Source: Streptomyces sp. XM4193
GTDB lineage: Bacteria; Actinomycetota; Actinomycetes; Streptomycetales; Streptomycetaceae
DNA length: 64,000 bases
Reading direction: 5' to 3'
Assembly (NCBI RefSeq): GCF_023072595.1
Contig: NZ_JALLGK010000006.1
Span: 248,001-312,000, forward strand
The notes beneath the pieces are model-generated. The model saw nothing but the letters and a program-made list of their open reading frames with translations, ran no database searches and was not told the origin of the DNA. Positions 54,909 through 63,569 of the stretch are shown one piece after another. A program made the translations under genes and the position numbers. Every line of letters begins with the position of its first letter. The first letter of the stretch is position 1.

Positions 54909-55781
54909 CTAGCTGGAGGTGACAGAGCGGCACCCTCCGGAGGCGCGCTGTGCTCGCGCGGAGGCGTAGAGGCAGACGGCTGCGGCGGTGGCCAGGTTGA
55001 GGCTCTCGGCGCGGCCGTGGATCGGGACCCCGACGACCCGGTCGGCCAGCGCCCTGGTCTCCTCGGGCAGGCCCCACGCCTCGTTGCCGAAGATCCATGC
55101 GGTCGGCTCGCCCATGGTGCCGCGATCGAGCTCGTCGTCCAGGTCCGCGGCGCCCGCACCGCCGTCGGCCGCCAGCACTCGTACGCCGTGGGCGCGCAGC
55201 CCCTCGACGGCGCGCTCCACCGGGACGCCGACGGCGACCGGAAGATGGAAGAGCGAACCGACCGAGGCCCGTACCGACTTGGGGTTGTAGAGGTCCACCG
55301 AGGCGTCCGTCAGCACCACCGCGTCGGCGCCGGCCGCGTCCGCACAGCGCAGCACGGTGCCCGCGTTGCCCGGGTCGCGGACGTGCGCGAGCACGGCGAC
55401 CAGACGCGGCCGGGCGGCGAGGATCTGCTCGAAGGGCGAGTCCAGGAAGCGGCAGACACCGATCAGGCCCTGCGGCGAGACGGTCTGGGAGATGTCGGCC
55501 ATGGTGGCGTCCGAGGCGAGGCAGACGCGCGCGCCGCTCTCCGCGGCCCGGTCGACGATGTCGGCGTACCGCTCGGCGGCCTCGGCCGTGGTGAACAGCT
55601 CGGTCAGAACGGGCAGTTCGGCGCCGTCCTCACCGGAGCGACGGTGCGCCACCGCCTCGCGCACGGCCTGCGGTCCCTCTGCCAGGAAGCGCCGCTCCTT
55701 GCTGCGGAAGTTGCGGCGCGCCAGACGCCTGGCTGCGACGACGTGCGGGTTGCGCGGAGAGATCGGCTCGTCCGGGGCCAT
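54909..55781 (-). CDS. TrmH-family RNA 2'-O-methyltransferase
   Basis: About 290 aa. It has an N-terminal substrate-binding part (LARRNFRSKERRFLAEGPQA), then the SpoU knot domain with AHVRDPGNAGTVLRCADAAG, WIFGNEAWGLPEET and VGVPIHGRAESLNLATAAAV. It methylates a ribose in rRNA or tRNA using SAM; the target site is unknown. The start is taken at the ATG at 55781 (MAPDEPISPRNPHVV). A TTG at 55814 is an in-frame alternative. It lies between the kinase gene and the L20 operon on the same strand. Confidence 0.88.
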   Translation of the reverse strand: MAPDEPISPRNPHVVAARRLARRNFRSKERRFLAEGPQAVREAVAHRRSGEDGAELPVLTELFTTAEAAERYADIVDRAAESGARVCLASDATMADISQTVSPQGLIGVCRFLDSPFEQILAARPRLVAVLAHVRDPGNAGTVLRCADAAGADAVVLTDASVDLYNPKSVRASVGSLFHLPVAVGVPVERAVEGLRAHGVRVLAADGGAGAADLDDELDRGTMGEPTAWIFGNEAWGLPEETRALADRVVGVPIHGRAESLNLATAAAVCLYASARAQRASGGCRSVTSS

Positions 55782-55814
55782 GGCGGGGGCGTACTCGCTT
55801 CCGGTCGGGAACAA

Positions 55815-55850
55815 AGCTGACCCGCAGGCGCGGTGGCCTGCGGGTCAGCT
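55815..55850 (-). terminator. 15-bp hairpin after rplT
   Basis: AGCTGACCCGCAGGC and its complement flank a 6-base GCGGTG loop, 18 bp past the rplT stop. It is a strong candidate terminator of infC-rpmI-rplT. Confidence 0.88.
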
Positions 55851-55867
55851 GAGGAACGTCCTCTGGC

Positions 55868-56251
55868 TCAGGCGGCCTTCGGGGCGTTGACGTCGCTCGG
55901 GAGCGCCTTCTGCGCGACCTCGACGAGCGCGGCGAACGCGTTCGGGTCGTTGACCGCGAGGTCGGCGAGCATCTTGCGGTCGACCTCGACCTCGGCTGCC
56001 TTCAGACCCTGGATGAAGCGGTTGTAGGTGATGCCGTTGGCGCGGGCAGCGGCGTTGATCCGCTGGATCCACAGCTGACGGAAGTCGCCCTTGCGCTTCT
56101 TGCGGTCGTTGTAGTTGTAGACGAAGGAGTGGGTGACCTGCTCCTTGGCCTTGCGGTAGAGGCGCGAACGCTGACCGCGGTAGCCGCTGGCCTGCTCGAG
56201 GATCGCCCGGCGCTTCTTGTGGGCGTTTACCGCCCGCTTGACGCGTGCCAC
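55868..56251 (-). CDS. rplT: 50S ribosomal protein L20
   Basis: 127 aa, family length, with [56 protein letters not shown] and [21 protein letters not shown]20 is an early 23S-rRNA-binding assembly protein. It is the last gene of the infC operon, after rpmI. Confidence 0.98.
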   Translation of the reverse strand: MARVKRAVNAHKKRRAILEQASGYRGQRSRLYRKAKEQVTHSFVYNYNDRKKRKGDFRQLWIQRINAAARANGITYNRFIQGLKAAEVEVDRKMLADLAVNDPNAFAALVEVAQKALPSDVNAPKAA

Positions 56252-56361
56252 GTGTTAACTCCTTGAAGCGGGGCCGGAGTTGACTCATCCGACCCGGAAA
56301 TCGATGGGGTCCCGGTTCTGCTGCCGCCCCGGTGCGTGTCCACGCACGGGCGGCAGCCGGC

Positions 56362-56556
56362 TCACTTGCCGAGAAGCTTCTTGATCTTCTTGGCGTCGGC
56401 AGGAGCCATCTGGGTCTTGCCCGCAAGGCGACGCGTCAGCGTGGACGGCTTGTGCTCGAGAAGGTGGCGGCGGCCGGCGCGCTGGCGCATCACCTTGCCG
56501 GAGCCGGTGATCTTGAAGCGCTTGCTCGCACCACTGTGCGTCTTGTTCTTCGGCAT
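56362..56556 (-). CDS. rpmI: 50S ribosomal protein L35
   Basis: 64 aa: [20 protein letters not shown], then [18 protein letters not shown] and KKIKKLLGK. It is the middle gene of infC-rpmI-rplT, with about 110 bp before rplT and 138 bp after infC. Upstream, GAGGAGA lies about 9 bases before the ATG. Confidence 0.98.
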   Translation of the reverse strand: MPKNKTHSGASKRFKITGSGKVMRQRAGRRHLLEHKPSTLTRRLAGKTQMAPADAKKIKKLLGK

Positions 56557-56694
56557 GGTCGCCGTTCTCTCCTCGTCGGTGGCGTTTCCGCCCGTCCTGC
56601 GCGCTGTGCCAGCGGCTCCGGCAGGCGGAAACGTCAGCTGTCTTCGTACTGTGTTCCGGTCGGCCGGGCTCGCGCCCGGCTCTCCGGAGAAGGC

Positions 56695-57351
56695 TCACGC
56701 CTCGGCGGGCTCCTGCTCGGGTGCCTCGACCGCCTCGGGCGCCTCGGCGGACTCCGGCGCGTCGGCCGACTCGGTGCCGCGCTGCCGCTCCGCCTTGCGG
56801 GCCGCCTGCGCCTCACGAGCCTCGGCCATGGCCTCGGTCTTCTTCTTGTGCGGGCCGAGAACCATGATCATGTTTCGGCCGTCCTGCTTCGGGTTGGACT
56901 CCACGAAGCCCAGGTCCTGGACGTCCTCCGCGAGCCTCTGCAGCAGTCGGAAGCCGAGCTCCGGCCTGGACTGCTCACGACCGCGGAACATGATCGTGAT
57001 CTTGACCTTGTCACCCTGCTTGAGGAACCGGACGACGTGACCCTTTTTGGTGTCGTAGTCGTGCGGGTCGATCTTCGGCCGGAGCTTCATCTCCTTGATG
57101 ACCGTGTGCGCCTGGTTCTTGCGCGCCTCACGGGCCTTCATGGCCGACTCGTACTTGAACTTCCCGTAGTCCATGAGCTTGCACACGGGGGGCCGCGCGT
57201 TCGCGGCGACCTCGACGAGGTCGAGGTCGTACTCCTGGGCGAGCTCCAGTGCCTTCGCGAGCGGCACGATGCCGACCTGCTCGCCACTGGGACCGACGAG
57301 TCGCACCTCGGGGACGCGAATCCGGTCGTTGATACGGGGCTCGGCGCTGAT
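56695..57351 (-). CDS. infC: Translation initiation factor IF-3
   Basis: About 218 aa. IF-3 binds the 30S subunit and proofreads the start codon. The N-domain ([20 protein letters not shown]), the linker ([20 protein letters not shown]) and the C-domain ([20 protein letters not shown]) are intact, plus an acidic Ala/Pro/Glu tail (residues about 185-218). I place the start at ATC at 57351 because GAGGAGG ends 4 bases before it, while the nearest GTG (57372) has no ribosome-binding site. A non-AUG start is the classical means of IF-3 autoregulation. It is the first gene of the operon. Confidence 0.92.
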   Translation of the reverse strand: MSAEPRINDRIRVPEVRLVGPSGEQVGIVPLAKALELAQEYDLDLVEVAANARPPVCKLMDYGKFKYESAMKAREARKNQAHTVIKEMKLRPKIDPHDYDTKKGHVVRFLKQGDKVKITIMFRGREQSRPELGFRLLQRLAEDVQDLGFVESNPKQDGRNMIMVLGPHKKKTEAMAEAREAQAARKAERQRGTESADAPESAEAPEAVEAPEQEPAEA

Positions 57352-57930
57352 GAGGCCTCCTCGGATTAGCACCGCGCGGTTGTCTGGCGGACAGCCGCAC
57401 AACGTCTGTTCGATCGACCGCCTCGCGGCACCCGTGACGCACAAAACGCCCCGGACGAGGACACAGGTGAGGGCTCCTACAGACGGAGCACCACCACGGT
57501 CTCGCGGGGCGCGGTCTGACCTTTGACCTGCCGACCCGGGGGTCGATCAGGTGGGAGCTTGGAGCCTCCACTTGAGGGCCGGGCACAGTGATGCCCAACC
57601 GGTCGGACTCCATGCTACAACACCCGCCGGACGGTCGGAGCCACCCCCGTACGCGCCCGGTGCGCCCGGCCCGCACGCCTCGCGCGCCCCTCCTCCGCAC
57701 GCCGCACGCGCGCCCGTCCGGATCCCGCGCCCCGTCCGCGCGCGGCGTGCACGGGCGCGCGCTTCTCGCGGCGACGCGCATCTCCGGGCCGGCGTCGGGG
57801 CGTCGGTGCCGGGCGCGGAGGTCCGGACGCACTCGCCTAGGCTGACGTCGTCCCCCGGGCGCATCCGCCCGACCGCCGCGCACAGACCGTCCGCACCGCC
57901 GTCGCCGCGGCCGGACGAGACGAGAGAGCC
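57352..57930. other. Leader of infC and non-coding region
   Basis: 579 bp between divergent infC and the DUF1844 gene. The infC side holds the ribosome-binding site and a small stem-loop, GCGG/CCGC flanked by GTTGT/ACAAC (57387-57410), that may be a leader structure. The rest is GC-rich with CGCACGC/GCGCCC runs and no gene. Confidence 0.45.
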
Positions 57931-58311
57931 ATGACCGACGCCACACCCCAGCCGCAGGACTCGCCCGAGGGCGAGACCGCCCAGTTCGACGCGATGACCC
58001 GGGACATCGCCGATGTCCCCGCCGTCGAGGTGATCACCACCGTCGCCGTGCACCTCATGAGTTCCGCCGCGGTCAACCTGGGCCTCGCCGAGGAGGGCGA
58101 GCAGCACAAGGACCTGGACGAGGCCCGCAAGCTGATCCACGCCCTCGCCGGGCTGGTCACCGCCGGCGCCACCGAGATCGGCTCGTACCACGCCGCGCCG
58201 CTGCGGGACGGGCTGAAGTCGCTCCAGCTGGCCTTCCGCGAGGCGTCCACCGTGCCGGACGAGCCCGGTCAGGGCCCCGGTGAGAAGTACACCGGTCCCG
58301 TCCACGGCTGA
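57931..58311 (+). CDS. DUF1844 protein
   Basis: A 126-aa DUF1844 protein, a short all-helical family in actinobacteria and others. The core is DVPAVEVITTVAVHLMSSAA, LGLAEEGEQHKDLDEARKLI and HALAGLVTAGATEIG. The N- and C-terminal ends are polar and disordered. The neighbourhood with infC is conserved in streptomycetes, but no function is proven. The ATG at 57931 has GAGAGAG about 6 bases upstream. Confidence 0.9.
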   Translation: MTDATPQPQDSPEGETAQFDAMTRDIADVPAVEVITTVAVHLMSSAAVNLGLAEEGEQHKDLDEARKLIHALAGLVTAGATEIGSYHAAPLRDGLKSLQLAFREASTVPDEPGQGPGEKYTGPVHG

Positions 58312-58380
58312 GCCGGCCGCGCGGGAGAACGTGCCGGCCCGGGACCGGAACGTGAGGGACGGGAACGTCGGGGCGGAACG

Positions 58381-59136
58381 TCAGCGGGTGTAGACGGGGT
58401 CGCCGGGCAGCCTGCCGTCCGCGGGCAGCAGGGCGAGATCCAGTCCGCGCACCAGCCGCTCACGCAGCGTCGGGTCCGCGGCGAGCGCCCCGGCCAGCCG
58501 CCGCACCACCCGGCCGGCGTCCGCGGCGTCCGCGGCGTCCGCGGCCTCGTCGAGCTGCAGTGCGAGGGTGCCGTCGCTGTCCCGGCCGGCGCCGAGAGTG
58601 GCCGCGCGCACCCCGGGCTCGGTCGACAGCACCTCCCGCAGCGCCCGGTGCACCGCGGCGTCCCGCAGCGGGTCGCCCACCTCGGTGCGGCCCTGGGCCA
58701 GCGCGCGCAGCGCAGCGCCGCTCAGCTGGTAGGTGACCGGCCCCGCCAGATCGAGCACCAGAGTGTCCGCGCCCTCCTGGACCGTGGCGCGCAGCGCCTG
58801 GTGCAGCGGCACCGCCACCGGGCGGGCGTCGGCGCGCCAGCGGGCGAGGTTCTCGGTGCAGGTGAACGCCGGCAGCGCCCGTCGACCGCCGGGCGCGGTC
58901 AGGGTCGGTACGGCCATGTCGCTGCTCTTGTCCCGGCGCAGCCCGTCGGGGCCGGTCTCGGCCTCGCCGAGCACCGCGACGACGGGCACCAGCAGCCGCG
59001 CACGGGCCAGCGCGGCGAGCAGCCGCGGCTCCGCGGCGCGGTCCTGGTGCCAGGCCGCGAGTGCGCGGGCCAACTCCGGGTCCGCGGACCCGTCGTCGTC
59101 GGAGAAGCCGGAGTCGGGAATGTTCTTGAGCGCCAC
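58381..59136 (-). CDS. SseB-like protein
   Basis: 251 aa with an SseB N-terminal domain: ARALAAWHQDRAAEPRLLAA, ARLLVPVVAVLGE, VPTLTAPGGRRALPAFTC and WRADARPVAVPLHQALR. The C-terminal part (about 150-245) is a less conserved domain that includes an AADAADAADA repeat coded by a 9-bp repeat at 58520-58550. The SseB name comes from enterobacteria; the actinobacterial role is unknown. The GTG at 59136 (VALKNIPDSGFSDD) is chosen over longer frames because upstream sequence is atypical. Confidence 0.85.
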   Translation of the reverse strand: MALKNIPDSGFSDDDGSADPELARALAAWHQDRAAEPRLLAALARARLLVPVVAVLGEAETGPDGLRRDKSSDMAVPTLTAPGGRRALPAFTCTENLARWRADARPVAVPLHQALRATVQEGADTLVLDLAGPVTYQLSGAALRALAQGRTEVGDPLRDAAVHRALREVLSTEPGVRAATLGAGRDSDGTLALQLDEAADAADAADAGRVVRRLAGALAADPTLRERLVRGLDLALLPADGRLPGDPVYTR

Positions 59137-59179
59137 CCGAGGAGCGTAGCCGCGCCGGGGGCCGGCGGGGCGGCCGGGT

Positions 59180-60340
59180 TCAGTAGCGGCGGAGCCCGCC
59201 CGTACCGCGGTAGAGGAAGACCGCCACGGCGACGAAGAGCGCGCCGAGCGCGGCGGCTGTCGGGGCGAGCCAGGCGGTGGAGGTCTCGGTGCGCTCCGGG
59301 CCGCTGCCGAAGTACTTCTCGGCGTACGGCTCGGCGACCGGGCGCTGGGCCTCCGCCTCGATCGAGGCGCCCACCTCAAGGGCCGCTGCCGCGTCCACCA
59401 CGCCGGTGCCGAGCGCGTCGCTGCGGCCACCGGCGGGGGTCTTGTCCGCCGTGTCCGCGAGCAGGGTGCGGACCTGGGTGGGGCTCAGGTCGGGGTGCGC
59501 CGCGCGGACCAGCGCCGCGGTGCCGGAGACCATCGCGGCGGCCACGCTGGTGCCCCAGCCCTGGTAGTAGCGGGTGTCCGGGTCGGCCATCACGACGCTC
59601 TTGCCCGGCGCGCTGACGGTCGCGTACCAGCGGCGGGTGGAGAAGGCGGCCCTGACCCCGTACCGGTCCACCGCGGTCACCGCGATGACTCCGGGGTAGG
59701 CGGCCGGGTAGGAGACCGGGTCCCCCTTCTCGCCGCCGTTTCCGGCGGAGGCCACCACGACGACGCCCTTGCTCAGGGCGTAGCGGACCGCCGCGTCCTC
59801 CTTGGGGTCGGGCTCGGCCGAGGCGCTGTCGTCCCCCAGGGAGAGGTTGATGACGTCGGCACCCTGGTCGGTGGCCCAGCGGATACCCTCGGCCAGCGCG
59901 CCCGCCCTGGTGGAACGCGCCTTCTTGCGCTGCGGGTCGTCCTGTTCGAGCAGTACGCGGACCGGGAGGACGTCCGCCTCCGGGGCGACGCCGAGCACGC
60001 CGTTGCCACGGCCCGGCCCGTGCCCGCGGCCGGCGATGATGCCAGCCATCGCGGTGCCGTGCTTGGCCCAGGCCGCGTCCCCGCGGGCGGCGCCGAAGCC
60101 GACGACGTCCTTGCCGCCGAGCACCGCGCCGCGCAGGTCCGGGTGTTCGGCGTCCACACCGGTGTCCAGCACGGCGACGGTCACGCCCTCGCCCTTGGTG
60201 GTCTTCCACGCCTCCTGGGCCCCGACCACCTCCAGCGCCCACTGGCGGTCGCGAATGTTGTCCGCCTGCGCCGCGGGCATCGGCAGCACCAGCAGCAGCG
60301 CGGCGACCAGCGTCGCCACGGTGGCCCGACGGGCGGTCAT
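59180..60340 (-). CDS. Mycosin-like S8 serine protease
   Basis: A 386-aa secreted membrane-anchored subtilase. Signal sequence residues 1-26 (ATLVAALLLVLPMPAAQA), then the S8 triad: Asp in VAVLDTGVDAEHPDLRG, His in KHGTAMAGIIAG and Ser in GWGTSVAAAMVSGTAAL. A C-terminal helix (WLAPTAAALGALFVAVAVFL) anchors it. The layout matches mycosins (MycP) of type VII secretion, but no ESX genes are in the window. The start at 60340 overlaps the stop of the proline-rich gene upstream by 4 bases (ATGA), so the pair is made together. Confidence 0.9.
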   Translation of the reverse strand: MTARRATVATLVAALLLVLPMPAAQADNIRDRQWALEVVGAQEAWKTTKGEGVTVAVLDTGVDAEHPDLRGAVLGGKDVVGFGAARGDAAWAKHGTAMAGIIAGRGHGPGRGNGVLGVAPEADVLPVRVLLEQDDPQRKKARSTRAGALAEGIRWATDQGADVINLSLGDDSASAEPDPKEDAAVRYALSKGVVVVASAGNGGEKGDPVSYPAAYPGVIAVTAVDRYGVRAAFSTRRWYATVSAPGKSVVMADPDTRYYQGWGTSVAAAMVSGTAALVRAAHPDLSPTQVRTLLADTADKTPAGGRSDALGTGVVDAAAALEVGASIEAEAQRPVAEPYAEKYFGSGPERTETSTAWLAPTAAALGALFVAVAVFLYRGTGGLRRY

Positions 60341-61917
60341 TCGTCCTCCACGGTGTCCGCGACGGTCCTGCGTACGCCCCGCTCCACGCGGTCGGCGATG
60401 CCCTGCGCGTCGTGGCCCAGTCCGGCCTGCGCGGGTGCGGTCTTCTGGCCCTTGCGGGTGGCGTCGCCGGCCGGTTGCGGATCGCTGACGGCACGGCCGT
60501 CGGCGAACCCGCTGACGGCGAACACCACGACGGGTGCGTCGGTCAGGACGCGGATGGTCCAGCTGGCGCGCTGGGCGTCGCCGAAGTCGGCGGCGAGGGT
60601 GCCGCGCACGGGGTGGGTGCGCGGCATCAGGTCGGTGCGCTGGGTGAGGTTCTCGGTGGCGAAGCGGTTGCGGAGCTTGTCCATGCCGCCCGCCCCCGCT
60701 CTGGTGAAGACCATGCCCACGGTGGTGACGGTGCTGGAGGTCTCGTCGAGGTAGGTGGCGCGCACCAGGCGGCGGCAGCCGACGGGTGAGAGCACCTTGC
60801 TCAGCAGCTCGTCGAAGGCGCCCTCGCAGGTGCTGTCCGGGGCGGCCGCCAGCCGGATCCAGCGCCGGTCGGCGCCGCCGGGGCCCGCGCCGTCGCCGGG
60901 GAGATTGCGCGGGAACAGCTCGTCGACGGGGGTCTCCCGCCACAGGTTCCCGGCGGCGCGGAAGCCGGTCGGCCCGGAGTCCTCGGAGCCGGTCATCCAG
61001 GTGCCGGCCGCGGCCCCGCCCAGCAGCCCGGCCCCCAGCACCATGCACAGCGCCGCGGCGGCGAACCGCGGCCGTCCGGTGGGCAGTCGGCGGTACCAGG
61101 GCGGAGGCGCGCCCTGGGTCGCCGGCGGATCGGTGCGCGGCGGGGCGGGCGGCGGCATCGGGCCGTCGGGGTGGTACGCGGGCTCGCCGAACGGCGCGGT
61201 GTCCGGTCGCGGCGGCAGCGGCCCGGCCGGAGCGCCGGCCGAACGGACGGCGGTGCGGGCCGACTTGGGGCGCTCACCAACCGCCGCGTGCGAACCGGCC
61301 GCCGCGGGAGGGGAGTCGGGCGGCACCGGCGCGGACTTCCGGGCGGCGGGCGGCGATTTGGGCGCCTCTGGCCGTGAACCGGCCGCCCCAGGCGGGGAGT
61401 TGGGCGTCTCGGACCCGGCTGCCGCCGGTGCGGGCTCGGGCGCGGAGGAGGGCGGTACGGCGGGTGGCGGGCCGCTCGGCGCGGCCGGCGCGTCATCGCG
61501 CGACGTCGGTACGGAGGGCGGCTCCGCAGGTACCGGCGGGGACTTGGGCCGCTCCGCGCGACCGGCGACCGCGGAGGCGGGCGAGGTCGTGGACGAGGAA
61601 CGGGGCGGGGACTTGGGCGCGGACCCGGGCGGGGTCTTCGGCGCGGACCCGGGCGGGGACTTGGGCGCGGACTTGGGCGGGGCGGCGGGGCCCGCCGCGG
61701 ACCGGGGGACCTCCGGCCGACGGGCGGGCGGAGCACTGCGCGCAGTCCCGCCCGACGCGCCCGTACCGGCGGGCGGGGTCTTCGCGACGGGCCCGCCGCC
61801 GCGGTCGGTCGACGTGCGCGGCCGCGGAGGGCTCGCCGTCGGGTTCGGCGGCGCACTGGGCCGCGGCGGATTCAGCGGCGGCATCGGCGGACGTGCTGAG
61901 TCGGCCTCAGTGCTCAC
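60337..61917 (-). CDS. Proline-rich single-span membrane protein
   Basis: 526 aa. Residues 1 to about 280 are Pro/Ala/Ser/Lys-rich and disordered, with 8-residue repeats such as SAPKSPPG and SAPKTPPG near 61610-61690. A transmembrane helix follows (FAAAALCMVLGAGLLGGAAA, about 284-305). The outer domain (about 310-500) begins GFRAAGNLWRETPVDELFPR, has two Cys (TCEGAF and VGCRRL) and ends in a polar tail. The GTG at 61917 has GGGGAG upstream. Coupling to the mycosin-like protease suggests that it is a partner or substrate. Function unknown. Confidence 0.8.
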   Translation of the reverse strand: MSTEADSARPPMPPLNPPRPSAPPNPTASPPRPRTSTDRGGGPVAKTPPAGTGASGGTARSAPPARRPEVPRSAAGPAAPPKSAPKSPPGSAPKTPPGSAPKSPPRSSSTTSPASAVAGRAERPKSPPVPAEPPSVPTSRDDAPAAPSGPPPAVPPSSAPEPAPAAAGSETPNSPPGAAGSRPEAPKSPPAARKSAPVPPDSPPAAAGSHAAVGERPKSARTAVRSAGAPAGPLPPRPDTAPFGEPAYHPDGPMPPPAPPRTDPPATQGAPPPWYRRLPTGRPRFAAAALCMVLGAGLLGGAAAGTWMTGSEDSGPTGFRAAGNLWRETPVDELFPRNLPGDGAGPGGADRRWIRLAAAPDSTCEGAFDELLSKVLSPVGCRRLVRATYLDETSSTVTTVGMVFTRAGAGGMDKLRNRFATENLTQRTDLMPRTHPVRGTLAADFGDAQRASWTIRVLTDAPVVVFAVSGFADGRAVSDPQPAGDATRKGQKTAPAQAGLGHDAQGIADRVERGVRRTVADTVEDE

Positions 61918-62111
61918 CCGCTCCCCCTCGCACTTCCCTGGAGGCACCGCCCGGTTGGGGAGCGGGGCCTGGCTCGTGTGGACAACACCGCTTCAGCGAC
62001 CGGCATGCCGGTGGAAGGCGTGCGCGTCACTTTACGTGGAGTGCGCAGTGGTCCGACAACCCGCTCGTACCAGGACTGTCCTGAAGCGCCGCCCTCTGGC
62101 AAGCTGCGTGC

Positions 62112-63326
62112 GTGTTCGCCTCCGCCTCGCACCCCTCAGCCGACCGGGCCCGATACGACCGTGCCACCGCTCACCTCGACGCCCCGCTGGCGCTGGTGGA
62201 CCTGGAGGCCTTCGACGCGAACGCGACTGACCTGGTGCGCCGGGCCGGCGGCAAGCCGGTACGGGTCGCCTCCAAGTCCGTACGCTGCCGCGCACTTCTG
62301 GAGCGGGTGCTGGAGCGCCCCGGTTTCGCGGGCGTCATGAGCTTCACTCTGGCCGAATCCCTGTGGCTGGCGAGGTCCGGGATCTCCGATGTGCTCCTCG
62401 CCTACCCCTCGGTGGACCGCGCCGGCTACGCCGAGCTGGCCGCCGACCCCAAGCTCGCCGCCTCCGTCACCGTGATGGTCGACGACCCCGCTCAGCTCGC
62501 GATGATCGACCAGGCCCGGGACGGGGGTCGGGAGGAGATCAGGGTCTGTCTTGAACTGGACACCTCCTACCGGCTGTTCGGCGGCCGGGTCCGGTTCGGG
62601 GCGCGGCGCTCCCCGCTGCACTCCCCCGGCGCACTGGCCGAACTGGCTCGGTCGGTGACGCGCCGGCCCGGGTTCAGCCTGGTCGGACTGATGGCCTACG
62701 AGGGGCACATCGCGGGCGTCGGCGACGACGTGCCCGGCCGGCCGCTGCACTCGCGCGCGGTGCGGCTGATGCAGCGCGCCGCGCGGCGGGAGTTGGCCGA
62801 GCGGCGGGCCGCGGCGGTACGGGCGGTGCGCGCGGTGGCGCCCGACCTGGAGTTCGTCAACGGCGGCGGCACCGGCAGCGTCCAGCACACCGTCGGTGAG
62901 GAGTCGGTGACGGAAGTGGCCGCCGGTTCCGGGCTGTTGATGCCCAGGCTCTTCGACCACTACACCGGCTTCTCCGGCCGCCCGGCCGCGCTCTTCGCGC
63001 AGCCCGTGGTGCGCCGGCCCGGCGTGGGTGTGGTGACGGTGCTCGGCGGCGGCTACCCCGCCTCCGGCGCCGCCGGACCGGACCGCCTGCCGACGCCGTA
63101 CCTCCCCGAGGGCCTGCGGTACGACCCGTTGGAGGGGCCCGGCGAGGTGCAGACACCGCTGCTGGGCTCCGCGGCGGACGATCTGCTGATCGGCGACAAG
63201 GTGTGGTTCCGGCACGCCAAGGCGGGCGAACTGGCCGAGCGGTTCGCCGAGATGCACCTGATCGAGGGCGACCGGATCACCTCGGTCGTACCGACCTACC
63301 GGGGCGAGGGCCACACCTTTCTGTGA
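62112..63326 (+). CDS. D-threonine aldolase / alanine racemase-fold PLP enzyme
   Basis: A 404-aa PLP enzyme with an alanine-racemase-type barrel. The PLP lysine is in VRVASKSVRCRALL (K55). AGVMSFTLAESLWLA, CLELDTSYRLFGGRVRFGAR, and EFVNGGGTGSVQHTVGEE belong to the amino-acid aldolase/deaminase branch (DSD1/D-Thr aldolase-like), near whose C-terminus AKAGELAERFAEMHLI carries likely metal ligands. It acts on D-amino or 3-hydroxy amino acids, substrate undetermined. The GTG at 62112 is preceded by GGCAAGC. It follows the promoter region of the divergent proline-rich gene. Confidence 0.87.
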   Translation: MFASASHPSADRARYDRATAHLDAPLALVDLEAFDANATDLVRRAGGKPVRVASKSVRCRALLERVLERPGFAGVMSFTLAESLWLARSGISDVLLAYPSVDRAGYAELAADPKLAASVTVMVDDPAQLAMIDQARDGGREEIRVCLELDTSYRLFGGRVRFGARRSPLHSPGALAELARSVTRRPGFSLVGLMAYEGHIAGVGDDVPGRPLHSRAVRLMQRAARRELAERRAAAVRAVRAVAPDLEFVNGGGTGSVQHTVGEESVTEVAAGSGLLMPRLFDHYTGFSGRPAALFAQPVVRRPGVGVVTVLGGGYPASGAAGPDRLPTPYLPEGLRYDPLEGPGEVQTPLLGSAADDLLIGDKVWFRHAKAGELAERFAEMHLIEGDRITSVVPTYRGEGHTFL

Positions 63327-63445
63327 CCGGTCGGGCCGACGGCCGCGGGCGCGCACCGCGGCAGTCGGCCGACGCGCAGCCCCGCTGCTGCCGTGGACAC
63401 GCGGTCACCGCGGCCCGTCGCCCCGGACCGCGGCACGGCGCACCT

Positions 63446-63493
63446 GCGCGTGCCCGCATCGGTGCGTGCCCGCATCGGTGCGTGCCCGCATCG
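63446..63493. repeat. Three tandem copies of a 16-bp repeat
   Basis: GTGCGTGCCCGCATCG in three contiguous copies, the first with GC instead of GT at its start. It lies between the aldolase-like gene and the convergent dehydrogenase gene. It looks like a variable-number tandem repeat. Confidence 0.85.
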
Positions 63494-63569
63494 GCGCGAC
63501 GGCGTTCCGGGGCGGCCGGGAGCCGACCGTACGACCGGCTCTCCGCCGGCCCGACGGAGCCGAACCCGG

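Noticed and set aside
63446-63493. CRISPR array
   Set aside because: The repeats are contiguous with no spacers and there are no cas genes.
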